Assembly (NCBI GenBank): GCA_963738575.1
Contig: CAVTWY010000004.1
Coordinates: forward strand, 1,240,001-1,304,000
Source of the DNA: CAVTWY01 sp963738575
Lineage (GTDB): Bacteria; Pseudomonadota; Gammaproteobacteria; Burkholderiales; Burkholderiaceae_C
Reading direction: 5' to 3'
DNA: 64,000 nt
The notes under the pieces were generated by a model that worked only from the letters and a program-made list of their open reading frames with translations, had not been told where the DNA came from and did not search any database. Shown piece after piece: positions 1 through 7,737 of this stretch (its first letter is position 1; each line of letters starts with the position of its first letter). Position numbers and translations under genes: made by a program.

Positions 1-1140
1 CGGCCGCGCTTGGTGAGGCAGGGCTGCCTTCGCGTTAGGCGTTTTGCGACTGTGGTGTGCCATCCAAACGGTCACGACCACCACCGTCATGGCACTGGCG
101 ATGGCTGCGACACTTGGCCCCCTGTGGGCCCAAAGTGGGCCGTAGATTAGCGGTCCGGTGGCTGTCCCCAGAAGAACGGCCGTGCCCAACCACCGTGCGG
201 CCCCGCGTTGGTTGATGGACGAAACCAGCGATAGCAACTGCACCGACATGGTGTTGAGCGCTATCTCCCACACCAACAAGGCGGTTGCAAGCTCCAGCGC
301 GTTGCGGCTTGCCCGCATGCCGATCATGGACATCACCAAGACCCATGGCACCCATTGACGCCATGTTGCGCGCGTGCGCAGTCGCTCACCAACGGGTGAC
401 AAGAGCAGCGCTGCCGCCATCAATTTGCAGACCCCGATCGTGGTGGCTGTCGTCGCCAGGGCAATGCCACGATCGCTGGCGAGCGTTGCCGAGTACGACC
501 AATGGCCAACTTGCCCCAAGAAGAAGAGCGCTGTCACGAGCAATGCCACCCCAAACGTTGCGCTGTTGGTGGGTGTCGCCTTGAGGCTTGGTGGCGGCAT
601 GGTCTCGGCACCGTAGAGTGCAAGGCCCACCAATCCCAGGCTCAAAAATCCGATGCTTAGCGCCAGTGTGGGCGTTCGTGGCATGCCCATCGTGTGGGTA
701 GTGCCCATCAAGAGCGCCACAGCGCCGGCTGCACTCAGGCAGAAAGCCAAGCGAAGCGCGAAGGCAGCTTGTCGATCGGCGTTCAGGGCTGCGGACGCGA
801 GCGCCAGGTACATCAAAGTTCCCGAGCCCAAGCCGATGGCAAACCAGGCCGAGATGAAGCCCAACGCTGTGAGGTTAGGGGCGGCGAACAACCCGGTGAC
901 GATTGCCGTCAGCGCGACAGCCGCGTGGCTGCGAGCCAGCGCAGCCTCACGCAGCAGCGGCCAAGCCAATACCGCGACAAGCTGACCCATCGTGCAGGCC
1001 GTGCCAACGGCGCCTGCGGTGGATGCGGGCAATGGGCCTGTTGCGGCTGCCGAAGCCACGACAAGCGGCAACGCATGCAGCGGAAGGCTGCCTGCTGCTG
1101 CCAACAAGCAGGCCCCCACCAGTGGGCGGCTGAACGTCAA
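1..1140 (-). CDS. MFS-like multi-pass transporter, 3' end outside window
   Basis: The minus frame is open from 1140 to the left edge, at least 380 codons. The product is very hydrophobic with about ten or more predicted membrane segments and short charged loops (for example a G-E-R-L-R-T-R loop), as in major facilitator proteins. There is no ATG near the 5' end. The likely start is TTG at 1140-1138, which overlaps the TGA of the upstream gene as TTGA and has an AAGG about nine bases upstream; an in-frame stop lies only seven codons further up. Translational coupling to the DUF6065-like gene suggests a joint role, possibly export of the peptide encoded at 2006-2194. Substrate unknown. The fold is inferred from hydropathy, not from a signature motif. 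Confidence 0.7.
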   Translation of the reverse strand, partial: MTFSRPLVGACLLAAAGSLPLHALPLVVASAAATGPLPASTAGAVGTACTMGQLVAVLAWPLLREAALARSHAAVALTAIVTGLFAAPNLTALGFISAWFAIGLGSGTLMYLALASAALNADRQAAFALRLAFCLSAAGAVALLMGTTHTMGMPRTPTLALSIGFLSLGLVGLALYGAETMPPPSLKATPTNSATFGVALLVTALFFLGQVGHWSYSATLASDRGIALATTATTIGVCKLMAAALLLSPVGERLRTRATWRQWVPWVLVMSMIGMRASRNALELATALLVWEIALNTMSVQLLSLVSSINQRGAARWLGTAVLLGTATGPLIYGPLWAHRGPSVAAIASAMTVVVVTVWMAHHSRKTPNAKAALPHQARP

Positions 1141-1958
1141 GGTTTCTGGCCTTGTGATTTATCGCGTTTGCGCGTCATGCTGGCGTATTGGCCGGTGCGG
1201 TGGGGGTCGTCGGGTGCATCGGTGCGGACGGTTTGCCGATAACCTTGCCATTGCTGATCGGAAAGGCCCTGGCCTTCGCCAAGTGTCAGGGTGTCGGATT
1301 GGTGGGCCAGCGCGTCAAACGTTGAACGGTGCAACGGCTGAATTTGATAGAGCGGCCGATCACGAAACAGCTCGATGACGGTGTCGGTGGCCAGCAACTG
1401 GATGTTCATGAACAGGGGCCAGGGGCCATAAATGTCCGTCTGAACGACACCTTCAAAACAGTCGTAAAGATGACTCTTGGGCGCATTGCTTAACGGGCGC
1501 ACCAGCACGTTCCAATCGCGTGCGGTACTGACCAGCAAGCCCGACCAAATTTGCACCACACCCCGAGCGGGCGTGAGCGTGAGGTAGGGCGGGCACATGC
1601 CGCGCAAGTGGCTGGGGCAGTGTGCATCCCAGTGGTCTTCCAGCCAAGGCAGGCCTTGGTGACTGAGTGGCTGCCAAGCGCCTCCCTCTTCGATAAAGAC
1701 ATCGCTGCCGTTCCAGCGCAGGCGCAAGTCTTGCGGCATGAACACATACCAACCAAACGCCGAAGCAACGCGCAGCGCTTCGCAGTATTGATGGGCAGCA
1801 GCCGGCATGGTCCCCAGAGCCGAAGGATCGGCTCGCATCGGCGCGTGCAAGTCTGGATGGACTTTGATGAACTGGACCGTGGACATCCGGGCGTGCATGC
1901 GTTTGACTTGGCCGCGCTGCTGCGGCATCGAGTTGAAATGGAAAAGGCGCCAGAGCAC
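1137..1958 (-). CDS. DUF6065-like protein
   Basis: A soluble protein of up to 273 residues. The order of motifs, an A-x-x-F-G-W segment, then W-N-G, then a W-S-G-L-L...W-N-V-L-V-R block followed by G-V-V-Q-T-D and W-P-L-F-M-N, matches what I recall of DUF6065 proteins, whose function is not known. The longest frame begins with GTG at 1958. The family-like part starts at ATG 1886 (M-S-T-V-Q-F), so the true start may be there; neither has a strong ribosome site. It lies 47 bases downstream of the repeat-peptide gene and overlaps the transporter start by four bases, so the three probably form one transcript. A role in processing or modifying the peptide is inference. No signal peptide or membrane segment is seen. 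Confidence 0.6.
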   Translation of the reverse strand: MLWRLFHFNSMPQQRGQVKRMHARMSTVQFIKVHPDLHAPMRADPSALGTMPAAAHQYCEALRVASAFGWYVFMPQDLRLRWNGSDVFIEEGGAWQPLSHQGLPWLEDHWDAHCPSHLRGMCPPYLTLTPARGVVQIWSGLLVSTARDWNVLVRPLSNAPKSHLYDCFEGVVQTDIYGPWPLFMNIQLLATDTVIELFRDRPLYQIQPLHRSTFDALAHQSDTLTLGEGQGLSDQQWQGYRQTVRTDAPDDPHRTGQYASMTRKRDKSQGQKP

Positions 1959-2005
1959 CTCGTCAAAGGTGCCGGCGCCCGTGGCGACTTGAAGCGGATT
2001 GACTG

Positions 2006-2194
2006 TTACTTCAAGTGTTTTACAACAGATGGAGCAAGCCAGCCAGTGCCCATGTTTACCTTGAATGTTTGTTGCATAGGCGGCGTGTCATTGGCGATTT
2101 GGCTCGGTTGCGTGTTGGTTGTCGTGGCCTTGATGTGGCGAGCGACGGCAGGGGCTTTCCAGCCCATGCCCATGTGTACGGCTTGTTTTTGCAT
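2006..2194 (-). CDS. 62-residue peptide built of two copies of one motif
   Basis: I do not recognise this family. The 62-residue product has two homologous units. Unit 1 (residues 1-22) contains VHMGMGWKAPAVARHIK and unit 2 (residues 40-62) contains VNMGTGWLAPSVVKHLK; both begin Met-Gln and end in lysine. They are joined by a polar Thr/Pro/Asn/Gln linker (residues 23-39). Ten of 17 core positions are identical and most others conservative, while the DNA has diverged more, which suggests selection on the protein. AGGAG sits six bases before the ATG, one of the best ribosome sites in the window, so the gene is real despite its size. It is basic, without a signal peptide or Cys. It precedes the DUF6065-like and transporter genes. 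It could be a modified-peptide precursor with two cores, a signalling peptide or a small regulator. Confidence 0.8.
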   Translation of the reverse strand: MQKQAVHMGMGWKAPAVARHIKATTTNTQPSQIANDTPPMQQTFKVNMGTGWLAPSVVKHLK

Positions 2195-2200
2195 TGCTGA

Positions 2201-2205
2201 CTCCT
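2201..2205 (-). promoter_or_regulatory. Strong Shine-Dalgarno site of the repeat peptide
   Basis: The minus strand reads AGGAG, six bases before the ATG at 2194. It fixes the start of the 62-residue peptide and supports it as a translated gene. Confidence 0.8.
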
Positions 2206-2270
2206 GGTAGGTGGGAACTCACAAGATGCGAGTCAGGAGTGATGATGATGAATTTTGCGCTGCGGCGCAT

Positions 2271-2284
2271 CCTCAACATTGAGG
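2271..2284. promoter_or_regulatory. Inverted repeat upstream of the peptide gene
   Basis: CCTCAA-CA-TTGAGG is a perfect six-base dyad in the 149-base gap between the photolyase stop (2344) and the peptide start (2194). No T-run follows on the minus strand, so it looks more like an operator than a terminator. Function not known. Confidence 0.35.
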
Positions 2285-2343
2285 ACGAACGGATGTCGAT
2301 GGCCAACCGTCAAATGATTTCTGCGGTGTTGCGCGCGGGCCAT

Positions 2344-3819
2344 TCAAAACAGATCCCCTTGACCCGTTGGCTCGACATTGCCCGCTCGCTTTTTTCGTGC
2401 CGTTTGCGGCAACCCGCTTTTGCGCGAACCGTGCTTTTGCTGAATGTCGCTGGCCTCGGTTTGAGCCGCGCCGGTTTGACGCAGGGCGTAGAGTTTTTCT
2501 TTGGCGCTGCGCACCGCCTCGCGCTCGTTCACGATGGGGCTGGGGTAGGCCGCCGTGCCGATCTCTGGCACCCACCGCTTGATGTACAGGCCCTGCGGAT
2601 CGTGGTCGGACGCCTGCTTGGTGGGCGAGTAAATGCGCAGGGTGTTGATGCCGGTGGTGCCCGATTGCATCTGCATTTGGCTCCAGTGGATGCCGGGTTC
2701 GAAGTCAAGAAACTGGCGCGCTAAAAATAGCCCCGGCTCGCGCCAGTGCAACCACAGGTGGTAGGCCGCAAAGCTGACCAACATCGCCCGCATGCGAAAG
2801 TTGAGCCAACCCGTGGCACAGAGTTGGCGCATGCAGGCGTCAACCATCGGGTAGCCGGTGCGGCCTTCGCACCAGGCTTGCAGGCGCTCGCGATCAAATG
2901 GCTGCTGATGCACGCCGTCGCCCGGGCGCAGCCCATCCACGGTGCGCGCCACGTTGCGCCACTCGATGGCGGGCTCGTCTTCAAGCTTTTGCATGAAATG
3001 GCAGTGCCAGCGAAGGCGACTGGCGAAGCCACGCAGTGCGTACGCCAAATCTCGATCGGTGGTGTGTGCGATGCGCGCCTCGGTGGCTTGGTGCACGCTG
3101 CGCATCGAGATCGTGCCATACGCCAGGTGTGCGCTTAGCCGACTGCAACCCTCTGCGGCCGTCAGCGGGCTTGACATCGCGTGGCGGTAGTTGCGGCCGC
3201 GCCCGGCAAGAAAACTGTCCAGGATGTCCCACGCCGCGCGCTCGCCGCCTGGGGGCTGCGTCGCAACCAAGGCAGGTTGCCCCAGTTGGTGCATCGTCGG
3301 TACGGCGTTGGCGTGCAGGCCGGTGGGCGCCTTGAAGCCATGGGGCGCCGCCGCCTCGGGGGCCTGCATGCGCATTGCCCATCGGGCGGCCCACCCGGTG
3401 CGTGATCGAAGGCGCCGCACCACACCTGTTTGTGGCAATTCAGACCATTGCACGCCCTGATCACGGCACCAGTCGGCCACGGCCAGGTCACGCGTGTAGC
3501 TCCAGCCGGGACCCGTTTCTTCATGGCTGAAGACGTGGGTGAACGGGAAGGCTTGTTGCAGCGCGTGAAGCACCTGCACCGCCGTGCCTACGTGCACCAG
3601 CAGGGGCAGGCCGCGTGTGGCCAGATCGCGCTGCAATGCAGCGACGCAGTCAAGAAAAAACCCGACATGGCGTGGGTCGCACTCGGGGCTGAGAAGCCAC
3701 TCAGGCTCGATCACCACCAAGCCTGCGGCACGTTCAAACTGCATCGCCTGCGCAAGGGGCTCGTGGTCGCGTACCCGCAGGTCTCGCTTGAACCAAACCA
3801 ATGCTTTCGGCCCTGCCAT
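2344..3819 (-). CDS. Cryptochrome/photolyase family flavoprotein
   Basis: A 491-residue photolyase. The N-terminal antenna domain starts at residues 6-16 (A-L-V-W-F-K-R-D-L-R-V) and the FAD domain spans about 225-455, with L-S-A-H-L-A-Y-G-T-I-S (228-238), W-C-E-G-R-T-G-Y-P-M-V-D-A-C-M-R-Q-L (316-333) and W-V-P-E-I-G near the end. These enzymes use light and FADH to split pyrimidine dimers. In place of the usual W-Q-W-A-A-S-T-G-T-D segment it has Q-M-Q-M-Q-S-G-T-T-G-I-N-T (381-393), so it is not a textbook class I CPD enzyme, and repair substrate and electron-transfer chain may differ. The C-terminal 50 residues are basic and low in structure. It lies 54 bases after the SDR in the same leftward run. 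Confidence 0.9.
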   Translation of the reverse strand: MAGPKALVWFKRDLRVRDHEPLAQAMQFERAAGLVVIEPEWLLSPECDPRHVGFFLDCVAALQRDLATRGLPLLVHVGTAVQVLHALQQAFPFTHVFSHEETGPGWSYTRDLAVADWCRDQGVQWSELPQTGVVRRLRSRTGWAARWAMRMQAPEAAAPHGFKAPTGLHANAVPTMHQLGQPALVATQPPGGERAAWDILDSFLAGRGRNYRHAMSSPLTAAEGCSRLSAHLAYGTISMRSVHQATEARIAHTTDRDLAYALRGFASRLRWHCHFMQKLEDEPAIEWRNVARTVDGLRPGDGVHQQPFDRERLQAWCEGRTGYPMVDACMRQLCATGWLNFRMRAMLVSFAAYHLWLHWREPGLFLARQFLDFEPGIHWSQMQMQSGTTGINTLRIYSPTKQASDHDPQGLYIKRWVPEIGTAAYPSPIVNEREAVRSAKEKLYALRQTGAAQTEASDIQQKHGSRKSGLPQTARKKRAGNVEPTGQGDLF

Positions 3820-3873
3820 GGCGTCAGAGGCTGGGGTCTTCTGTCATCGAGGTGGCCGAGACTTTGTGTGCAG

Positions 3874-4605
3874 CTATTTGACCAACGGGCGCACGGTGGT
3901 GAAGCCACCGTCAACCGCAATCACTTGGCCTGTTAGGCGACTGGCGCTTTCACTCAACAGCCAGGCCATCACGTCGGCCACCTGGTCTGCCGTTTGCACG
4001 CCGCCCAGCGGGTATTGCCGAGCCGCGCCGTCGCGCATGGCCGGCAGCTTGAGCATGCCTGCCGTCATGGGCGTTTCGGTCATGCCCGGCGCCACGGCGT
4101 TGACGCGCACCCCTTGCGCGGCGTAGGTGGCCGCAGCGCTGCGCACCAGGGCTTCTACCCCGCCCTTGGCTGCCGCGATGGCCTCGTGGTTTGCCACGCC
4201 AATGCGGGCCACCACCGAGCTGGCGAACACCGCCGACCCTGGCCCGCCCTTGAGCGCGTTGATCCACGCTTGCAGCATGAAAACGGCGCTGTCGAGGTTG
4301 ACACGCATCACCTCGCGGTAGCCCTCGGCGCGGGTGCGGTGCAGTGGGGCGATCAGTGTGCTGCCAACGCAGTGCGCCAGCCAGCTTGGGGCGGCGCCCA
4401 GCCCCTGCTGGCAGGCCTCGATGGCCTGCGCAGCGCCTTCGGGCGTGGTGGTGTCGGCGGTGATGCGCAGTGCGGCGTCCACGCCCGCCAGGCGGTCGGT
4501 GTCGCGACCCACCGCCGCCACCTGGCACCCTTGGGCCTGCAGTTGGCGCGCCAAGGCGCGGCCGATGCCGCCGCTGGCGCCAGTGATGAGGGCGATTGAA
4601 GTCAT
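3874..4605 (-). CDS. SDR-family protein lacking the catalytic tyrosine
   Basis: A 243-residue short-chain dehydrogenase-like protein. The nucleotide-binding motif T-G-A-S-G-G-I-G is at residues 8-15 and the C-terminal V-A-P-G-M-T-E-T-P and G-Q-V-I-A-V-D-G-G segments are typical. The active-site block reads S-S-V-V-A-R-I-G-V-A-N-H-E-A-I-A-A-A-K, so the Tyr of YxxxK is Ile while Lys is kept. It may bind NAD(P)H without normal dehydrogenase chemistry, or use another acid. The start at 4605 (M-T-S-I-A-L-I-T-G) is set by homology; a longer in-frame reading to 5100 only overlaps the upstream gene. SDR genes are common in LitR-type light regulons, which fits its place between two photolyase-family genes. 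Confidence 0.85.
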   Translation of the reverse strand: MTSIALITGASGGIGRALARQLQAQGCQVAAVGRDTDRLAGVDAALRITADTTTPEGAAQAIEACQQGLGAAPSWLAHCVGSTLIAPLHRTRAEGYREVMRVNLDSAVFMLQAWINALKGGPGSAVFASSVVARIGVANHEAIAAAKGGVEALVRSAAATYAAQGVRVNAVAPGMTETPMTAGMLKLPAMRDGAARQYPLGGVQTADQVADVMAWLLSESASRLTGQVIAVDGGFTTVRPLVK

Positions 4606-4690
4606 GGTGTTGGATCCAGAAGTGATGGGGTCGTGAATCAGCTTCGTCGCGGTGGGCGACGGCAGAGGATTCGTGATTGGGTGAGGGCGG

Positions 4691-5992
4691 TCACCATGCA
4701 GGAACCTCGTTAACCGCAAGCAAGCCAGCTGCTGAGTGCAGGCCGCGCGACGCACGCGTCCACCACTGCGAAAACGAGTCGCAGCGTCGATCGACGACCG
4801 GGAACAGCGTGGGTGCAGCTTCGCAGTCGGCCCACCGCGACAGCCACGGCGCCAAGTGCGGGTCGGCGATGCTGCGCACGCTGCGTGCACCGGCCAACGC
4901 CGCGCCGATGGATGCCGAATCGCCGTGCCAATGCACGGCAGACAACTCGGCCATGCGGCTGCCCACAAAGTGCCAACGCCTCTCGCTCCATGGCCATGCT
5001 TCGTGAAAGTCGGCCAAGAAGATGCCAACCACCAACGTGTCGTTGGGCAGGGTGGCGGGTAGCTCACCCAGGCTCCACGGGTGCACGATCCAGACATCAC
5101 GGCCTGCCACGGCCTCGCGGTTGGGTGCCGTTTGCCTCAGTGCGGTGGGTGGCACTGCGTCAGGGCTGGGCGCGGCCAACGAAGGATTGGCCGCTGCAGC
5201 AAGAGCTGCTTTGTGTTGCCAGGGCGTTGTCGGCGGCGAGTGGCGCGACGGTTGACGAGCCAGGTGGTCCAGTGCCTCGTACGACGTGTCGATCACACTG
5301 CCCGGGCTGTGCCACGGTGCTGGTGCGTAGCGCGCCACGTTGTCGGCGTTAAAAAGGTACGGCTTGCGGCTGCCGGTGCCTGCCACCCACTGCCAACTCA
5401 GGTGGTTGCTGGCAAGGTCGCCGTCAAGCAAGTGGCCGTAAAGCCAATCGGCACCCGCACGCCAATGCACTTTGCGCACGTGCACCACGTAGCTGGCCAG
5501 CCACATGCGTGCATGGTTGTGCAACATGCCGGTGGTGTAGAGCGTCCGCACAGCTTCATCGACAACGGGCACCCCGGTGCAGCCTTGCTGAATGTCCATT
5601 GGCAGTTCGCTGGCGTACGACGCTTCGGGCAGCAGGCCTTCGTGCAGCGATTGCAAGATGCCATCGCCCCGGTGTTGCCACACATGACGAAAGTAGGCTC
5701 GCCATCCCAGTTCAAACACAAACTTGTGTGAAATGTCGAGCGGGTGGCGCGCAGTTACCCCGGCCAGGACATCGCCAAGCGAGACAAACCCGTGGGTGAT
5801 GTAGGGCGACAAACCCGTGACGGCGCCGTCCAAAGCATTGCGCGTGCGCGCGTAGGCGGACGGCTTGACAGCCTCCATGCGTGCCCTCGCTGCGGCAACG
5901 GTGGGCTCGAAGGTGCTGCCTGTCTCCCAGGGCATGGGGCGTTGCACATCTTGCTGTTTTTGCTGTAGGGGCACGACCGCCAAACTAGGCAT
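4691..5992 (-). CDS. Photolyase-like FAD protein with swapped domain order
   Basis: A 433-residue protein. Residues 25-240 form a photolyase FAD-binding domain: L-S-P-Y-I-T-H-G-F-V-S (61-71), E-L-G-W-R-A-Y-F (94-101), T-G-V-P-V-V-D-E-A-V-R (139-149), M-L-H-N-H-A-R-M-W (156-164) and W-Q-W-V-A-G-T-G (200-207). There is no antenna domain in front. After a Pro/Ala-rich linker (246-296) an alpha/beta segment begins D-V-W-I-V-H-P-W-S-L (299-308) and continues V-V-G-I-F-L-A-D-F-H and R-R-W-H-F-V-G-S-R-M-A-E-L. This resembles the photolyase antenna domain, moved to the C-terminus. The start overlaps the end of the (6-4) photolyase gene by eight bases, so the two are coupled. DNA repair, photoreception or an electron-transfer role are all possible. 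Confidence 0.85.
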   Translation of the reverse strand: MPSLAVVPLQQKQQDVQRPMPWETGSTFEPTVAAARARMEAVKPSAYARTRNALDGAVTGLSPYITHGFVSLGDVLAGVTARHPLDISHKFVFELGWRAYFRHVWQHRGDGILQSLHEGLLPEASYASELPMDIQQGCTGVPVVDEAVRTLYTTGMLHNHARMWLASYVVHVRKVHWRAGADWLYGHLLDGDLASNHLSWQWVAGTGSRKPYLFNADNVARYAPAPWHSPGSVIDTSYEALDHLARQPSRHSPPTTPWQHKAALAAAANPSLAAPSPDAVPPTALRQTAPNREAVAGRDVWIVHPWSLGELPATLPNDTLVVGIFLADFHEAWPWSERRWHFVGSRMAELSAVHWHGDSASIGAALAGARSVRSIADPHLAPWLSRWADCEAAPTLFPVVDRRCDSFSQWWTRASRGLHSAAGLLAVNEVPAW

Positions 5993-7553
5993 CTTGTGCC
6001 ACCCCGACGGCGCCCGCGCGGATCGCCGCCGCGCGTTCGTGCACCGCTTGCTTTTGCGCGTCGGTCAGGCGCGCCACGTTTTTGACTTGCAGTGCCATGC
6101 GCGGGTTCTTGGCCAGCACTTTCTCATGGCGCATGAGGTAGTCCCAGTACAGGGTGGTGTAGGGGCACGCGGTGTTGCCGCTGCGCTGGGCCGGGTCGTA
6201 GCGGCAGCCCTTGCAGTGCGGGCTCATGCGCTGGATGTACTTGCCCGTGGCAACGTACGGTTTGCTGCCCATCACGCCGCCATCGCCGTACTGGCTCATG
6301 CCCAGGGTGTTGGGCAGCTCAACCCATTCAACCGCGTCGACATACACCGCGAGGTACCAAGCGTGCACTTGCTTGGGCTCCACGCCCAGCATCAACGCGT
6401 AGAGCCCGGTCACCATCAAGCGCTGGATGTGGTTGGCGTAGCCGTGCTGGAGCGTCTGCTCAAGCGCATCGCGCAGACACGCCATGTCCGTTTTACCGGT
6501 CCAGAACCAGGCTGGCAGATCCTCGTTGGCATCCATCGCGTTGCGCTCCAGGTACTCGGGCATCTGCGTCCAATAGATGCCACGCACGTATTCGCGCCAG
6601 CCCAGAATCTGACGGATGAAACCTTCAACGCTGGTCAAGGGTGCGTGCCCGTCGCGGTGGGCCGCCTCGGCGGCCGCCACCACCTCGCGCGGGTTGAGCA
6701 GCTTGAGGTTGAGCGCCGCCGACACGTGCGAGTGGTACAGCCAGGGGTCGCCCGGCCACATGGCGTCTTGGTAACGGCCAAACAAGGGCAGGCGTTCTTG
6801 AATGAATGCGTGCAAGGACTTGAGCGCCTGGGTGCGCGTCACGGGCCATCCAAAGCTGTCCAGTTGACCGGGGTGCGCAGCAAAACGCGTGTTGACGAGA
6901 GCGATCACCTCGCGTGTTAGGGCATCAGGTTTGAAGGTGGTGCGAGATGGCACCATGCCCGGGCCGTTCGTGTCAAAAGCTTCGCGGTTGTCGGCGTCAA
7001 AATTCCACTGGCCACCCAGGGGCTCGTCCTTGGGCGCTTCGCCCTGCATCAGCACACCATGACGCCGGCGCTGCTCGCGGTAGAAGTACTCCATGCGCAG
7101 CGACTTGCGGCCCTTGGCATGGGCGGCAAACTCGCGCACGGTGACGTAAAAGTGTCGGTCTTCGCGGATGTCGAGCGGCAGGTTGTTGTTGGCAGCCGTG
7201 GCCTTGATGGCTTGCAGGACGCGCCAGTCGCCGGGCGCGGTCATCACCAAACGAGTTGGCCGCAAGCGCTGAAGGTCGGCTTGCAGCTGGGCGCTCAGGC
7301 TGCCGTGGTTGTCGGGTGAATCAAGGCGCGTGTAGTGCAGCGTGCGCCCCGCATCTATTTGGGCAGCAGCAAAGTGCCGCATGGCCGAAAGGAACAGCGC
7401 GGTGCGCGGCTTGCTCGACCAAACGTGGTTTGACTCTTCGGCAACTTCGGCCATCCAGAGTGCGTCCAGCTTGGCATCAAAGCCGTCGAAGGCCGCAGCC
7501 TCCAGGTCGAGCTGGTCACCCAGCACGATGATCAAGTCGCGCAGCTTAGCCAT
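5985..7553 (-). CDS. FeS-containing (6-4) photolyase, prokaryotic PhrB/CryB type
   Basis: A 522-residue protein of the FeS bacterial cryptochrome and photolyase family, which carries FAD, a lumazine-type antenna and a 4Fe-4S cluster and repairs (6-4) photoproducts. It opens with L-R-D-L-I-I-V-L-G-D-Q-L and has the FAD-domain segments G-F-I-R-Q-I-L-G-W-R-E-Y-V-R-G and N-T-L-G-M-S-Q-Y-G-D-G-G. The four cluster cysteines are at about 359, 447, 450 and 463; the spacing of 88, 3 and 13 matches what I recall for Agrobacterium PhrB. ATG at 7553 is chosen; a TTG two codons earlier is possible. The start overlaps the DUF2256 stop by eight bases, and the 3' end overlaps the next gene. Confidence 0.93.
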   Translation of the reverse strand: MAKLRDLIIVLGDQLDLEAAAFDGFDAKLDALWMAEVAEESNHVWSSKPRTALFLSAMRHFAAAQIDAGRTLHYTRLDSPDNHGSLSAQLQADLQRLRPTRLVMTAPGDWRVLQAIKATAANNNLPLDIREDRHFYVTVREFAAHAKGRKSLRMEYFYREQRRRHGVLMQGEAPKDEPLGGQWNFDADNREAFDTNGPGMVPSRTTFKPDALTREVIALVNTRFAAHPGQLDSFGWPVTRTQALKSLHAFIQERLPLFGRYQDAMWPGDPWLYHSHVSAALNLKLLNPREVVAAAEAAHRDGHAPLTSVEGFIRQILGWREYVRGIYWTQMPEYLERNAMDANEDLPAWFWTGKTDMACLRDALEQTLQHGYANHIQRLMVTGLYALMLGVEPKQVHAWYLAVYVDAVEWVELPNTLGMSQYGDGGVMGSKPYVATGKYIQRMSPHCKGCRYDPAQRSGNTACPYTTLYWDYLMRHEKVLAKNPRMALQVKNVARLTDAQKQAVHERAAAIRAGAVGVAQDA

Positions 7554-7710
7554 GGGCAACTTTGGCGCGTCGACAGGCTTCGGAGCAATACTTCACCTCG
7601 GCCCAGTTTTTGGCCCATTTGCGCCGCCACGTCATGGGCAGCCCGCAGGCAAAGCAGGGCTTGCTTGGCAAGCCAGCCTTGTTGCCGCGAAAAACATGGT
7701 GGGTGGTCAT
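7546..7710 (-). CDS. DUF2256 zinc-ribbon protein
   Basis: A 54-residue protein with a C-x2-C pair (S-K-P-C-F-A-C-G), the W-R-R-K-W-A-K-N-W block and a second C-x3-C pair (K-Y-C-S-E-A-C-R). This matches DUF2256, a small family often encoded beside FeS photolyases. It probably binds zinc; function not known. ATG is at 7710 and TAA at 7548-7546, overlapping the photolyase start by eight bases, so the two are translationally coupled. Confidence 0.88.
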   Translation of the reverse strand: MTTHHVFRGNKAGLPSKPCFACGLPMTWRRKWAKNWAEVKYCSEACRRAKVAHG

Positions 7711-7737
7711 CACACGCGCACTGCCTGGTTGAAGTGC

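Noticed and set aside
35..364. A 109-codon minus-strand frame at the left edge
   Set aside because: It overlaps the transporter frame, which is continuous and hydrophobic through the same bases; the small frame has no family features.
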